DNA of 64,000 bases from JAZQLP01 sp045542755 (GTDB lineage: Bacteria; Bacillota; Clostridia; Oscillospirales; UBA644): contig JAZQLP010000117.1 in assembly GCA_045542755.1 (NCBI GenBank), positions 1 to 64,000 of the forward strand, in the 5' to 3' direction. Both the position numbers and the translations under genes were made by a program. Below are positions 34,662 through 43,131 of the stretch, piece by piece. Within the stretch, counting starts at the first letter, position 1; each line of letters starts with the position of its first letter. The notes under the pieces are model-generated. The model made no database searches, was not told the DNA's origin, and saw only the letters and a program-made list of their open reading frames with translations.

Positions 34662-36197
34662 TTATTCGTCGTCGGGCATAGCTTCCTGCTGCTTCTGAAC
34701 ATCGGGGTCATAGGAGAGCATGGGAGCAACATCCTTATTCTTAAGCTTTCTGTCAACGTAGTTCTTGGTAATCTTTCTTACAAGACCTGCCATGGCAACA
34801 ACACCGATAAGGTTGGGGATCATCATAAGACCGTTAAAGGTGTCGGAAATATCCCAAGCAAGGGAAGAAGTAAGAACAGCACCGAAGATAACGGTGATAA
34901 CGTGGATTATCTTGAAGATAATAGTGGTTTTGGTACCGAAGAGATATTCCCAAGCCTTCGCGCCGTAGTGGGACCAACCAAGAACGGTAGTGAAGGCAAA
35001 GAGGAACATTGCAATAGCAATAAATCTGGCACCGATATTACCCCAGGGGAATACGGTATTGAATGCACTTGCAACGAGGGTTGCATCGTTAAGACCTTCA
35101 GCCATAAGACCGGTTTCAAGGTTATATACACCGGAGGTAAGAACAACAAGAGCGGTCATTGTACAAACGATCATGGTGTCTGCAAATACCTCAAAGATAC
35201 CCCACATACCCTGAGCTACAGGCTCTTTAACGGTGGAGTTAGAGTGAACCATAACGGAAGAACCGAGACCAGCCTCGTTGGAGAACACGCCTCTCTTGAA
35301 GCCCTGAGTCATAACCTTACTGATAACGGTACCGATACCACCGCCCACAACAGCCATGGGCTTGAATGCGGTAACGAAGATAGCCTTGAATGCGGGAAGG
35401 ATCTGGGTGTAGTTAACACCGATAACAACCAAGCTGCCGAGAACGAAGATAACTACCATAATGGGAACTACCTTTTCAGCAACGTTGGCAATTCTCTTAA
35501 GACCGCCTATGGTAATAAGGGCAGTAAGGATCATGATTACAGCGCCAAGGATAATATTGTAAAGGCTTATGCCGCCGAGAACCTCAACGGAAGAAAGGGC
35601 GCTTATATCAAATGCAGAAGCAACGTTGGCAACGATCTTGTTGACCTGACCCATACTTCCGATACCGAAGGAAGCGAGAATAGCAAATATTGCAAAGAGT
35701 ATCGCAAGGATCTTAGAAATGGTCTTGAAACCTTTTTTTGAACCGAGACCGTCGGTAAGGTAGTACATCGCACCACCGGACCATTCGCCGTTCTTGTTAC
35801 GGCGACGGTAGTAGATACCGAGAACGTTTTCCGAATAGTTTGTCATCATGCCGAAGAATGCGGCAAGCCACATCCAGAACACGGCACCGGGGCCGCCGAT
35901 AACTATAGCTGCGGCAACACCCGCGATATTACCCGTGCCAATGGTTGCGGCAAGGGCGGTACAAAGAGCCTGGAAGGGAGAAATGGATTTCTTATCCTTA
36001 CTGTGGCCAATAACGTTTTTCTTAAAAAGGCTACCGAGAGTGTGCTTCATCCAGTGACGAATATTGGTCACCTGGAAGCAACAGGTAATAAGTGTCATTA
36101 CAATACCGACACCTACGAGAAGCCATACACCCGTCTTTGTCCAGACAAAGGTATTAATGGCATCATTGACTTGTGCAAGTTTGTCCATAAACTGCAT
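34662..36197 (-). CDS. Sodium:alanine/glycine symporter (AGCS family)
   Basis: A 511-residue permease with about eleven membrane helices, importing alanine or glycine with sodium. Family motifs are GTGNIAGVAAAI, GGPGAVFWMW, RRRNKNGEWSGGAMYYL and GFKRGVFSNEAGLGS. The start at 36197 (MQFMDKLAQV) follows AGGAGGAAATC; longer readings run into the leader. Control is by a single glycine riboswitch followed by an intrinsic terminator in the leader, so glycine is very likely the relevant ligand and probably a substrate. Confidence 0.93.
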   Translation of the reverse strand: MQFMDKLAQVNDAINTFVWTKTGVWLLVGVGIVMTLITCCFQVTNIRHWMKHTLGSLFKKNVIGHSKDKKSISPFQALCTALAATIGTGNIAGVAAAIVIGGPGAVFWMWLAAFFGMMTNYSENVLGIYYRRRNKNGEWSGGAMYYLTDGLGSKKGFKTISKILAILFAIFAILASFGIGSMGQVNKIVANVASAFDISALSSVEVLGGISLYNIILGAVIMILTALITIGGLKRIANVAEKVVPIMVVIFVLGSLVVIGVNYTQILPAFKAIFVTAFKPMAVVGGGIGTVISKVMTQGFKRGVFSNEAGLGSSVMVHSNSTVKEPVAQGMWGIFEVFADTMIVCTMTALVVLTSGVYNLETGLMAEGLNDATLVASAFNTVFPWGNIGARFIAIAMFLFAFTTVLGWSHYGAKAWEYLFGTKTTIIFKIIHVITVIFGAVLTSSLAWDISDTFNGLMMIPNLIGVVAMAGLVRKITKNYVDRKLKNKDVAPMLSYDPDVQKQQEAMPDDE

Positions 36198-36228
36198 TTG
36201 GGATTTCCTCCTGAATAAAAAAAGTAAA

Positions 36229-36257
36229 AAAATAAAACCGCTGATAAACCTCAGCGG
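36229..36257 (-). terminator. Leader terminator (riboswitch expression platform)
   Basis: On the minus strand CCGCTGA/TCAGCGG (36238-36257) with loop GGTTTA is followed by a U-rich run, located between the glycine aptamer and the symporter start codon. Confidence 0.85.
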
Positions 36258-36297
36258 CTCGGAAATATGACTTACAGACAAACATATATTTTTATTT

Positions 36298-36392
36298 TGC
36301 CTGCTCTGTCCTTTTGCCTGAGAGATTCGGTCATCGACCTTGCACCTTCGGCACCCACTTAAGGGATTCTCCAGAGCCCCTCCACCTTCAGT
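36298..36392 (-). promoter_or_regulatory. Glycine riboswitch, single aptamer
   Basis: Minus-strand sequence shows the glycine aptamer core: GCTCTGGAGA, GTGCCGAAGGTGCAAG, AATCTCTCAGGCAAAAGGA and CAGAGC closing P1. Only one aptamer is present. It precedes an AGCS transporter with a leader terminator. Confidence 0.92.
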
Positions 36393-36432
36393 TTTAGTTA
36401 AAATCCTAAAGGCTTCAACGGTTTACTGTGGC

Positions 36433-36460
36433 ATTATACCACATGATTGTTAAATTACAA
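36433..36460 (-). promoter_or_regulatory. Promoter of the riboswitch-symporter unit
   Basis: Minus strand TTGTAA (36455-36460), 16 nt, TATAAT (36433-36438), about 40 nt before the aptamer. Confidence 0.65.
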
Positions 36461-36520
36461 CGCATAAATATACACAAAACTGCAAATTTTTCTTGTTTAA
36501 TATGTTAAAGCACAAAAATA

Positions 36521-36540
36521 ACCCCGCCAAAAGGCGGGGT
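36521..36540 (-). terminator. Terminator after gerW
   Basis: ACCCCGCC/GGCGGGGT with AAAA loop (36521-36540); TTATTTTTG follows on the minus strand. Confidence 0.85.
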
Positions 36541-36551
36541 TATATGAATAT

Positions 36552-36983
36552 TTATTCTTCAGTTTCTACAGAAGCTTCTTCGTTCTTCTTGGGGATGAAT
36601 TCCTTTATCTTCTCGATAAGACCGGGAACACCGTCGATGATCTTATCAAAAGCGGAGTAGGAAGGCTGGTCGATAGGAAGAAGGGATACGCCGTTTTTGG
36701 GAGAAACAACCAAGAAGGCGATGGGGTTGATTGTAATACCTGCACCGCTTCCGCCGCCGAAGCAGAGATTGCCGTCAGGCTTGTTGGGGGACTGATGAGC
36801 CTTGGTTGCAAAATCAGAGCCGCCGGAGGCAAAGCCAAAGCCAACCTTGGAAACGGGAACGATAACGGTACCGTCAGCGCAGTTTATGGGATCGCCGATA
36901 ATGGTATTAACGTCTACCATATCCTTAATATTGGTCATAGCGGTTTCCATTACGCCCTGGAGAGGATGATTCTTTTCAGACAT
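36552..36983 (-). CDS. gerW: GerW/YtfJ sporulation protein
   Basis: A 143-residue protein of the GerW (YtfJ) family, needed for normal germination in B. subtilis. Motifs: VIGDPI-like TIIGDPI, DGTVIVPVSKVGFGFASGG, and the Gly-rich GGGSGAGITINPIAFLVV. Last gene of an operon that begins with the M50-like genes and scpA-scpB, 17 nt after the DUF2953 gene. Confidence 0.92.
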   Translation of the reverse strand: MSEKNHPLQGVMETAMTNIKDMVDVNTIIGDPINCADGTVIVPVSKVGFGFASGGSDFATKAHQSPNKPDGNLCFGGGSGAGITINPIAFLVVSPKNGVSLLPIDQPSYSAFDKIIDGVPGLIEKIKEFIPKKNEEASVETEE

Positions 36984-37000
36984 TTTCAGATACTCCTTTA

Positions 37001-37639
37001 TTATGATATTTTTTTCTTCATTATTTTTAAGACTACTTTAATAGCCCAGGAAAACAGATGTATAATACGCAAGCTGACGTCCACGTCGGCCAAGACCTCG
37101 GTTTCCTCCTTGAGAAAATCGGGGGAAATATTGACCCGTCCGTCCTTTATTTTACCCGCGGCATCCAATCTGCCCAGCAAAGGGAACACTGCGGCGGTAA
37201 GCTGCCCGTATCTTTGGGCGGTAAGGTCGGCGGAAGGGGTGCCCACAGAAATACGGAGATGAAGCTTTTCAAACATTACCCTGCGGATAAACCCCTCGTG
37301 GAACATTTGAATAAAATCTATATAGTCGGGCAGGGTCAAAGCCTTAACTCTTTCAGTAACAGAGGCCAAAACGCCGCCTTTTTTTTCGGAAGAAGATTTC
37401 TCTTTTTCGGGCTTCTCCTTTTCCTTATCCGGTTTTTTCTCCTTTTTCTCTCGGGGTGGGAGAGGATAGAGTCTTTTTTCAAAGAAAAGATGAGATACCC
37501 ACAGCTCCTTTTCTTGGGGAGCTATTTTTACTTTTATCCTTGTCTTTGCGCTGCATAAAAGAAATAGGGAAAGTATGAGAATCAGGGGAACGGCAAGGAT
37601 ACAAAGTAAAACTATACCTATGATTCCCAATATTTTCAT
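37001..37639 (-). CDS. DUF2953-family membrane-anchored protein (YtfI-like)
   Basis: A 212-residue protein with one N-terminal membrane helix (about 5-30), a Lys/Glu-rich linker (63-90), and a C-terminal DUF2953 domain. It is found next to gerW in B. subtilis (ytfI-ytfJ) and here as well; proposed to be sporulation-related. Overlaps the scpB stop by 4 bp. Confidence 0.8.
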   Translation of the reverse strand: MKILGIIGIVLLCILAVPLILILSLFLLCSAKTRIKVKIAPQEKELWVSHLFFEKRLYPLPPREKKEKKPDKEKEKPEKEKSSSEKKGGVLASVTERVKALTLPDYIDFIQMFHEGFIRRVMFEKLHLRISVGTPSADLTAQRYGQLTAAVFPLLGRLDAAGKIKDGRVNISPDFLKEETEVLADVDVSLRIIHLFSWAIKVVLKIMKKKIS

Positions 37640-38241
37640 TCTGCGCTTTCCTCCGCCTGTGCCCCTTCTTCGGGAACGGATACCGTCTGCTCGTTAGGGT
37701 CAAAGAGTCTTTCCACTCCGGGGTCAAACTCCTCGGGTACGGGAAGACTGTCAAGGGAATCGAGATTAAAGACGGTAAGGAACTTCTCGGTGGTAACGTA
37801 ACCCATGGGACGCCCCGGCAGGTCTATTCTGCCGCTTTCACGCAAAAGGCCCTTTTCAACCAGAGATTCAACGACCTCGGAAGAAGCGATACCTCTTATC
37901 TGAGAAATATAGGTCTTTGTTACAGGCTGATTATAGGCGGCTATGGCCAATACCTCGTAAGCGGCGTTGGAAAGAACGCCAAATCTTCTTGTCTGAAGGA
38001 AGTATGCAACCGCCTCCCCAAGCATGGGCTTTGTGGTTATGGTAAGACTGCCTTCCTTATTAATAAGACAAAGGCCGCTGTTTTCTCTTTCGTATCTTGA
38101 AGATAGGGTCTCAACGCTTGCAAGAACCTCTTCCTCGGAGCACTCCATAAACTCGGCAAGCTTTGCCACCGTAACGTAAGAAGGAGATGCGAACAGACAG
38201 GCCTCAAGAAGGGCCGTTCTGTTGTAGTTTGATATATCCAT
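37636..38241 (-). CDS. scpB: Chromosome segregation and condensation protein ScpB
   Basis: A 201-residue winged-helix partner of SMC-ScpA condensin. Motifs: LEACLFASP, RRFGVLSNAAYEVLAIAAYNQPVTKTYI, IRGIASSEVVESLVEKGLLRE and RPMGYVTTEKFL. It is 3 nt after scpA. Confidence 0.95.
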   Translation of the reverse strand: MDISNYNRTALLEACLFASPSYVTVAKLAEFMECSEEEVLASVETLSSRYERENSGLCLINKEGSLTITTKPMLGEAVAYFLQTRRFGVLSNAAYEVLAIAAYNQPVTKTYISQIRGIASSEVVESLVEKGLLRESGRIDLPGRPMGYVTTEKFLTVFNLDSLDSLPVPEEFDPGVERLFDPNEQTVSVPEEGAQAEESAE

Positions 38242-38244
38242 ATT

Positions 38245-38973
38245 TTAATCCTTCTTTCCTACGAATACTATTTCGGGGTCTTCTCCGGTAACCGAATCCC
38301 CCTGTATATCTACTCGCCCGTGTCTGATAAGCTCAAGGAGGGCAAGGAATGTGGCAACTATACCGGAACGGCCGTCGTCGGCGTTGAAAAGGGAACGAAG
38401 GCGGGCTGTACCCCTTCTCATGAGTCTCTTCATTATAAATATAACCTTTGAGGGAACGGAAACGAACTTGGTGCCAACCAATTTCTTAAAGGCGGATACG
38501 GGCACCGGCTTTTTGCGGTCGTTTCTTTCTATAATGCGGAGATACGCCTCGTTAAGCCTGTCCACAGAAGAAGAATACTCGGGGGAAAGAACGGGCAATC
38601 CCTCGGGCTCACTCTGTCGGGCAAACAAAAGGTGGCCGATATATCCCTCTTTCATCTTTGCCGCCAGCTTTTTGTACTTGGCGTACTCAATAAGCATAGC
38701 CTCCAGGGCCTCCTTGGGATCCTCTTCGGGCTCGTCGGAGGGAAGGAGTGAGCAGGATTTAATGTAGAGCAGATGACTGGCCATTTCAAGGAAGTTCGCC
38801 GTCAGCTCGGTATTCTGCTCCTGCGCCGCCTCGATATAGGCTATGTACTGCTGGGTGAGCAGGGATATTTCAATATCGTAAATATCAAGTTTGTGCTTTT
38901 CTATAAGGGAGAGGAGGAGGTCAAGAGGCCCCTCAAAAGTCTCAAGCTTATAGGTGGGTTTTGCAATTATCAT
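38245..38973 (-). CDS. scpA: Chromosome segregation and condensation protein ScpA
   Basis: A 242-residue kleisin of the SMC complex. The N-terminal family signature is LETFEGPLDLLLSLIEKHKLDIYDI. The C-terminal winged helix has FLALLELIRHGRVDIQGDS. Located 6 nt after the upstream M50-family gene. Confidence 0.95.
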   Translation of the reverse strand: MIIAKPTYKLETFEGPLDLLLSLIEKHKLDIYDIEISLLTQQYIAYIEAAQEQNTELTANFLEMASHLLYIKSCSLLPSDEPEEDPKEALEAMLIEYAKYKKLAAKMKEGYIGHLLFARQSEPEGLPVLSPEYSSSVDRLNEAYLRIIERNDRKKPVPVSAFKKLVGTKFVSVPSKVIFIMKRLMRRGTARLRSLFNADDGRSGIVATFLALLELIRHGRVDIQGDSVTGEDPEIVFVGKKD

Positions 38974-38979
38974 TTTACC

Positions 38980-39663
38980 TCACATAAACAGATAGAAAAT
39001 AATGCTAAGAGCTCCTCCGGAAAAGATACTAACCAGCCACATAATTACGGGACTGATAAAATCCAAATACTCAAGAGCCACAATTAAACCGATAAAGATA
39101 AAGGTAGAGTAACGTTCAATGGAATAATACTTAAATCGCCATTTCATGGGCAGAAGTTCGCCCACTATCTTTGAGCCGTCAAGGGGAGGCAGAGGGATGA
39201 GATTAAATACGCCAAGACCAATGGACACACTGGAAAGAATGGAAAGAAGAAGGGTAAGATTCTCCCCCACGTTTCCCATAGTCGACCCCCAAAGAACAAC
39301 TATTAGGTAGTAGAAGAATATAGCGATAAAACCTATAATAAAGTTCATCAAGGGTCCTGCGGCAGAGGTAAGGATAATACCTAAACGAACCTTTTTAAAG
39401 TTTCTGGCGCGAATAGGCACGGGCTTTGCCCAACCAAATCCAAAAAGAAGCATACATACCGCCCCAATGGGGTCAAGGTGCTTAAGAGGATTAAGGGAAA
39501 GACGTCCCATATTCTTTGCCGTACTGTCTCCCATCCAATAGGCCACAATACCGTGAGCCCACTCATGTGCGGAAAGAACGAAAAGAACGGCGGCCACGCC
39601 GAAAACGATATACATTATCTTATCGGCAAAGGGCATGGGGGATGTAAGATATCGAAGTATCAT
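38980..39663 (-). CDS. Site-2-protease family (M50) metalloprotease, active-site intact
   Basis: A 227-residue membrane metalloprotease. HEWAH at 33-37 (HExxH), NPLKHLDPIG near 58, and NLIPLPPLDG (154-163, D162 as third ligand) match the M50B family found beside scpA in Firmicutes (YdcA/YwmF-like). It has about six membrane helices. It follows a paralogue that has lost these residues (39675-40301). Confidence 0.88.
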   Translation of the reverse strand: MILRYLTSPMPFADKIMYIVFGVAAVLFVLSAHEWAHGIVAYWMGDSTAKNMGRLSLNPLKHLDPIGAVCMLLFGFGWAKPVPIRARNFKKVRLGIILTSAAGPLMNFIIGFIAIFFYYLIVVLWGSTMGNVGENLTLLLSILSSVSIGLGVFNLIPLPPLDGSKIVGELLPMKWRFKYYSIERYSTFIFIGLIVALEYLDFISPVIMWLVSIFSGGALSIIFYLFM

Positions 39664-39674
39664 AATTTCTCCAA

Positions 39675-40301
39675 TCAGCTAATGAGGTTTCCTAAAAACT
39701 CCATGACCTTTTCGATAACGAAGCTGTTTGCCTGGCTTCTTACTATAAGAAGTATCGCAAGAGTTGCGGTCAGGGGGTAAAACTCAAGGGTTTTTGTCCA
39801 CAGGGAGGATGCCTTTTCGGGAAGAATCGAGGCTACCATAACTCCACCGCAAAATCCGGGCAGAGGAAGGATATTCATAATGGAAAAGCATATACCCGCC
39901 GTTGCAATTCCCATGGTAAGGGAGCCGAGGAAGGGGGTGCCCGTAAACTTATATACAAAGAGGAACAGCCAGCTTACAATAAAGCAGAAAAGAGGGCCCG
40001 AAAGGGCTACTGCAAAGGATTTGCCACTTGATTCGGAATCGTATTTTGTGGGCTTTGTCCAGCCTACTCCAAGTAAGGGGAGCGACAGAACTCCAAGCAC
40101 GGAATAAAGGGAGATGTTTTTAAGGGGATTGTAGCTTACACCGAAATCGGCACCCTTTACCTTAAAAAGACTGCAGCCTATTGCGTGCCCCAAATAGGTA
40201 AGGAGCCACGCCACTATCGCACCTACCAAATAAAAAGGCAACGCGGAAAAAAGTCCCGCCCTATCAGAGAGTATGTTGTCAAGATAATAAGAATATACCA
40301 T
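39675..40301 (-). CDS. M50-like paralogue lacking catalytic residues
   Basis: A 208-residue membrane protein that aligns with its downstream neighbour (shared YNPLKNISLYSVLG, WTKPTKYDSE, ILPLPG segments) but the HExxH site reads LTYLGHAIG, keeping only the second His (H39), and the metal Asp of NxxPLPPLDG is Cys (C151 in ILPLPGFCGG). It is therefore probably not a protease. It is first in the operon ending with gerW. Confidence 0.75.
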   Translation of the reverse strand: MVYSYYLDNILSDRAGLFSALPFYLVGAIVAWLLTYLGHAIGCSLFKVKGADFGVSYNPLKNISLYSVLGVLSLPLLGVGWTKPTKYDSESSGKSFAVALSGPLFCFIVSWLFLFVYKFTGTPFLGSLTMGIATAGICFSIMNILPLPGFCGGVMVASILPEKASSLWTKTLEFYPLTATLAILLIVRSQANSFVIEKVMEFLGNLIS

Positions 40302-40402
40302 TCCAATACCCTTTCAATATTATTTCACCTTATATTATACAATAAATATAAGTAAATGTAAAGCCTTTCCTGAAAGAATTTGGATTTATTTTCCCCTTTT
40401 CC

Positions 40403-40432
40403 TTGACATTATGGGAAAATTTGTGGTATACT
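40403..40432 (+). promoter_or_regulatory. Promoter of the phosphoesterase gene
   Basis: TTGACA (40403-40408), 18 nt, TATACT (40427-40432), then AAAGGAGG before the ATG at 40464. Confidence 0.75.
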
Positions 40433-40463
40433 CTATAAAGAAACCTAAAGGAGGACGGCCGTT

Positions 40464-41300
40464 ATGCCCCATATCGTTATATCATGCCTTGCGGCCGTTG
40501 CCGTATGGGTGCTGATATGGATAAATTACGGCTTTAAAATAAGCCGCCACACCATTGAATACGAAAATCTACCGCCCGAATTTGACGGATTCAGAATAGC
40601 CCTTGTTTCCGACCTACACGACGCCACGTTTGGGAAGAACAACCGCCGACTTCTGGAGGCGCTGAAGGCAATAGGACCAGACGCTGTGGCTTTGAGCGGA
40701 GATATGCACACCTTCAGCTATAAGGATGAGGATTATCTTTCCTTCCTTGCAGAGCTTTCCAAGACTATCCCCACCTACAGCGTTGAGGGAAACCACGACT
40801 GGCAGAAAATTAAAGAAAAAGACCGAGCTCCCTATATAAACGCTTACCTGGCAACGGGAGTAAACGACCTTAACGGAAAAGCCCTCACCCTTACCCGAAA
40901 GGGACAGTCTATCCGCTTTTACGGAACGGGCTACTCGGAGGATGCCATCGACCACGGCGAAAAAAGAAGCAATGATTTCAGCATTGCCCTCATTCACGTT
41001 CCCGACTGGTTTGATAAAATAAAGGATAAGCCCGACCTTATGCTTTCGGGACACGTTCACGGAGGAATCATTCAGATCCCCTTTATAGGAGGCCTTCTTG
41101 CTCCCGGATACGGCGCCACCATTCTGGAGAGATTCGGAAGGAAATACTTCTTCCCCAAATACTCAAAGGGAGTATATTCCCATGGCGAACACAGATTGGC
41201 AGTCAGTGTGGGCCTAGGCAAGGCGTCAATGCAGCCATTCAGATTTTTAAGGCCCGAAATCATGCTTATCACCCTAAAATCTGACCAAAAGAGCCAATAA
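40464..41300 (+). CDS. Membrane-anchored calcineurin-like phosphoesterase
   Basis: A 278-residue metallophosphoesterase with one N-terminal membrane helix (about 3-22). The metal motifs are complete: VSDLHD, GDMH, GNHDW, and GHVHGG. This layout matches the YkuE/YaeI family, acting on lipid-linked phosphates such as UDP-diacylglucosamine-type substrates. The exact substrate is unknown. Confidence 0.85.
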   Translation: MPHIVISCLAAVAVWVLIWINYGFKISRHTIEYENLPPEFDGFRIALVSDLHDATFGKNNRRLLEALKAIGPDAVALSGDMHTFSYKDEDYLSFLAELSKTIPTYSVEGNHDWQKIKEKDRAPYINAYLATGVNDLNGKALTLTRKGQSIRFYGTGYSEDAIDHGEKRSNDFSIALIHVPDWFDKIKDKPDLMLSGHVHGGIIQIPFIGGLLAPGYGATILERFGRKYFFPKYSKGVYSHGEHRLAVSVGLGKASMQPFRFLRPEIMLITLKSDQKSQ

Positions 41301-41325
41301 TTCAAAAATATGTCACACTCTTCTA

Positions 41326-41354
41326 TTGAAAATCCTTTTCGAATATGATATAAT
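41326..41354 (+). promoter_or_regulatory. Promoter of secG
   Basis: TTGAAA (41326-41331), 17 nt, TATAAT (41349-41354). Confidence 0.7.
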
Positions 41355-41419
41355 ATTCTGACAGTGATATTTTTGATTAAAAGTTAAGTCGCAAAAACCC
41401 GCGACATGGAGGATTAAAT

Positions 41420-41665
41420 ATGGACACCTTAATTATGATTCTTTCCATCGTTCTCTTTCTCGTAGCAGCTGCTCTTATTGCAATAGTAGTTGTTCAGACC
41501 GACAGAGGCTCCCGTTCCGCAGCTATCAGCGGCAGCAGCAGCTCCGGTTTCTACGGTAAAAACAAGGGCGCGAGCAAGGAAATGTTCTACAAGAGAGCAA
41601 CCGTTATCTGCTCCGTTGTATTTATGGTACTTATCGTTATCGTAAACGTACTCGAACTTATATAA
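41420..41665 (+). CDS. secG: Preprotein translocase subunit SecG
   Basis: An 81-residue membrane protein with two helices (3-25 and 58-80), the GxG/Ser-rich linker (SGSSSSGFYGKNKGASK) and the VVVQTDRGS turn typical of SecG. RBS: ATGGAGG. Followed by a terminator. Confidence 0.92.
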   Translation: MDTLIMILSIVLFLVAAALIAIVVVQTDRGSRSAAISGSSSSGFYGKNKGASKEMFYKRATVICSVVFMVLIVIVNVLELI

Positions 41666-41682
41666 TTGAACAGAAAAGATTA

Positions 41683-41709
41683 GAGGATGCCGAAAAGGCA
41701 TCCTCTTTT
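41683..41709. terminator. Bidirectional intrinsic terminator
   Basis: Nine-bp stem GAGGATGCC (41683-41691), GAAAA loop, GGCATCCTC (41697-41705), T4, between convergent secG and the SpoU gene. Confidence 0.9.
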
Positions 41710-41716
41710 GTTATAC

Positions 41717-42460
41717 TCATTTATTAAGGCTTCGCTGTCTGTATATCTCAAAGGAGAATACAGCCACGGCTCCCGAGGCCGCAAGAGCGTTTCGGAAGTT
41801 TCTTCCGTAGGGTATGTAGAGCCGCTTGTCCGCAAGTTCGAGTATCTCCGCAGAGATACCCCTCTTCTCCCCTCCTATAAGGAGCAGGACGGGACCGTCG
41901 AGCTTTTCCCCGTAAAGAGGAAGGGCATCACGTCTGTCTGCCGCAATAACGGTAATACCCTTTTCCTTAGCCTTTCTAATAAAGGAAGGAATGTCCTCCG
42001 TCACCGCGCAGGAGATATGCTCGGAAGCTCCGGCAGAGGAGCGAAGCACAGTTCCCGCCGCAGACATCCAGTTTCGGGGAGGAAGTATAAGCCCCGTAGC
42101 CCCCGCAGCGTAGAGAGTTCTTACAGAGGAGCCGAAGTTAAAGGGATCCTCTATTCCGTCAAGAAGAACGATAAAGGGGTTCTCCCCTTCAAGCAAGGAA
42201 TCCTCGTTCTCGGTTTTCATTTCCCCTACTGCGGCGCCGATGCCCCCGTGGGTAAGGCCAAAGGTTATCTTATCAAAAAAATCGGCTTCTTTTTTTATAA
42301 AAGGTACGTTCTGTTTTTCACAAAGCTTTTTTATGTACCGAAAATCGCTGCTTTTTCCAACCTTGCCTTCTTCGGCGTAGACCTCGTATACCTGCCTTTT
42401 ACCGCACTCAAGGGCGGCTTTTACGGATATGGCACCCGATATGAGGGATTTCTCTTCCAT
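41717..42460 (-). CDS. SpoU-family RNA 2'-O-methyltransferase (RlmB-like)
   Basis: A 247-residue SPOUT methyltransferase acting on rRNA or tRNA. The start at 42460 (MEEKSLISGA) is preferred over an upstream TTG because AAAAGGA is too near the latter. The SpoU knot motifs are present: LDGIEDPFNFGSSVRTLYAAGA, LLIGGEKRGIS, and a variant third motif NFRNALAASGAVAVF where SLNVSVAxGI is usual. An N-terminal substrate-binding domain spans about 1-90. Confidence 0.85.
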   Translation of the reverse strand: MEEKSLISGAISVKAALECGKRQVYEVYAEEGKVGKSSDFRYIKKLCEKQNVPFIKKEADFFDKITFGLTHGGIGAAVGEMKTENEDSLLEGENPFIVLLDGIEDPFNFGSSVRTLYAAGATGLILPPRNWMSAAGTVLRSSAGASEHISCAVTEDIPSFIRKAKEKGITVIAADRRDALPLYGEKLDGPVLLLIGGEKRGISAEILELADKRLYIPYGRNFRNALAASGAVAVFSFEIYRQRSLNK

Positions 42461-42568
42461 AATATATATCAAATCCTTTTTTTATAGTCAGTATATACAG
42501 TATATCACATTTTTTTTTGGCTGTCTACCGTGTCACAAACTGTTTACAAATTTTCTTTCAAAAAAGTA

Positions 42569-42597
42569 TTGACAAATGAATCTTTTTGTGGTAGAAT
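42569..42597 (+). promoter_or_regulatory. Promoter of the tRNA array
   Basis: TTGACA (42569-42574), 17 nt, TAGAAT (42592-42597). Confidence 0.75.
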
Positions 42598-42641
42598 ATA
42601 CGAGCCGATGTGAGAGAGACAAAAATCTCGATCATAGAAAT

Positions 42642-42717
42642 GGGAGTTTAGCTCAGCTGGGAGAGCATCTGCCTTACAAGCAGGGGGTCACAGGTTCGAG
42701 CCCTGTAACTCCCACCA
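42642..42717 (+). tRNA. tRNA-Val (TAC)
   Basis: Complete cloverleaf starting GGGAGTT with matching 3' arm AACTCCC; anticodon loop CTTACAA; 3' CCA encoded at 42715-42717. Confidence 0.95.
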
Positions 42718-42726
42718 CGGCAATTT

Positions 42727-42803
42727 GGCTCGGTAGTTCAGTTGGTTAGAACGCCGCCCTGTCACGGCGGAGGTCGAGGGTTCGAGTCCCTTCCGAGTCG
42801 CCA
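42727..42803 (+). tRNA. tRNA-Asp (GTC)
   Basis: Acceptor GGCTCGG/CCGAGTC; anticodon loop CTGTCAC; CCA encoded at 42801-42803. Confidence 0.95.
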
Positions 42804-42809
42804 CTTTTT

Positions 42810-42885
<76 letters not shown>

Positions 42886-42928
42886 AAAACTTCCGGACGG
42901 TCAATAGAATTACCCGAGGAAGTCATAT

Positions 42929-43004
42929 GCGGAATTAGCTCATCTGGTAGAGCGCAACCTTGCCAAGGTTGAGGTAGCGGGTTCGAGCCCCGTATTCCGC
43001 TCCA
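42929..43004 (+). tRNA. tRNA-Gly (GCC)
   Basis: Acceptor GCGGAAT/ATTCCGC; anticodon loop TTGCCAA; CCA encoded at 43002-43004. Last gene of the array. Confidence 0.95.
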
Positions 43005-43008
43005 CAAG

Positions 43009-43040
43009 ATCCAAGTCGAAAGGCTTGGATTTTTTCTTTT
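43009..43040 (+). terminator. Terminator of the tRNA array
   Basis: ATCCAAG (43009-43015) with CTTGGAT (43024-43030), followed by a T-rich run. Confidence 0.8.
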
Positions 43041-43068
43041 ATTCAAAAAAGCCATAAGGCTAAACAAC

Positions 43069-43097
43069 TTGATTTTTATTAAATTTTATGCTATAAT
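43069..43097 (+). promoter_or_regulatory. Promoter of the AT-rich gene
   Basis: TTGATT (43069-43074), 17 nt, TATAAT (43092-43097). Confidence 0.65.
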
Positions 43098-43131
43098 CGG
43101 TATAGATTATCAAAATGAGGTTCATAATAAT

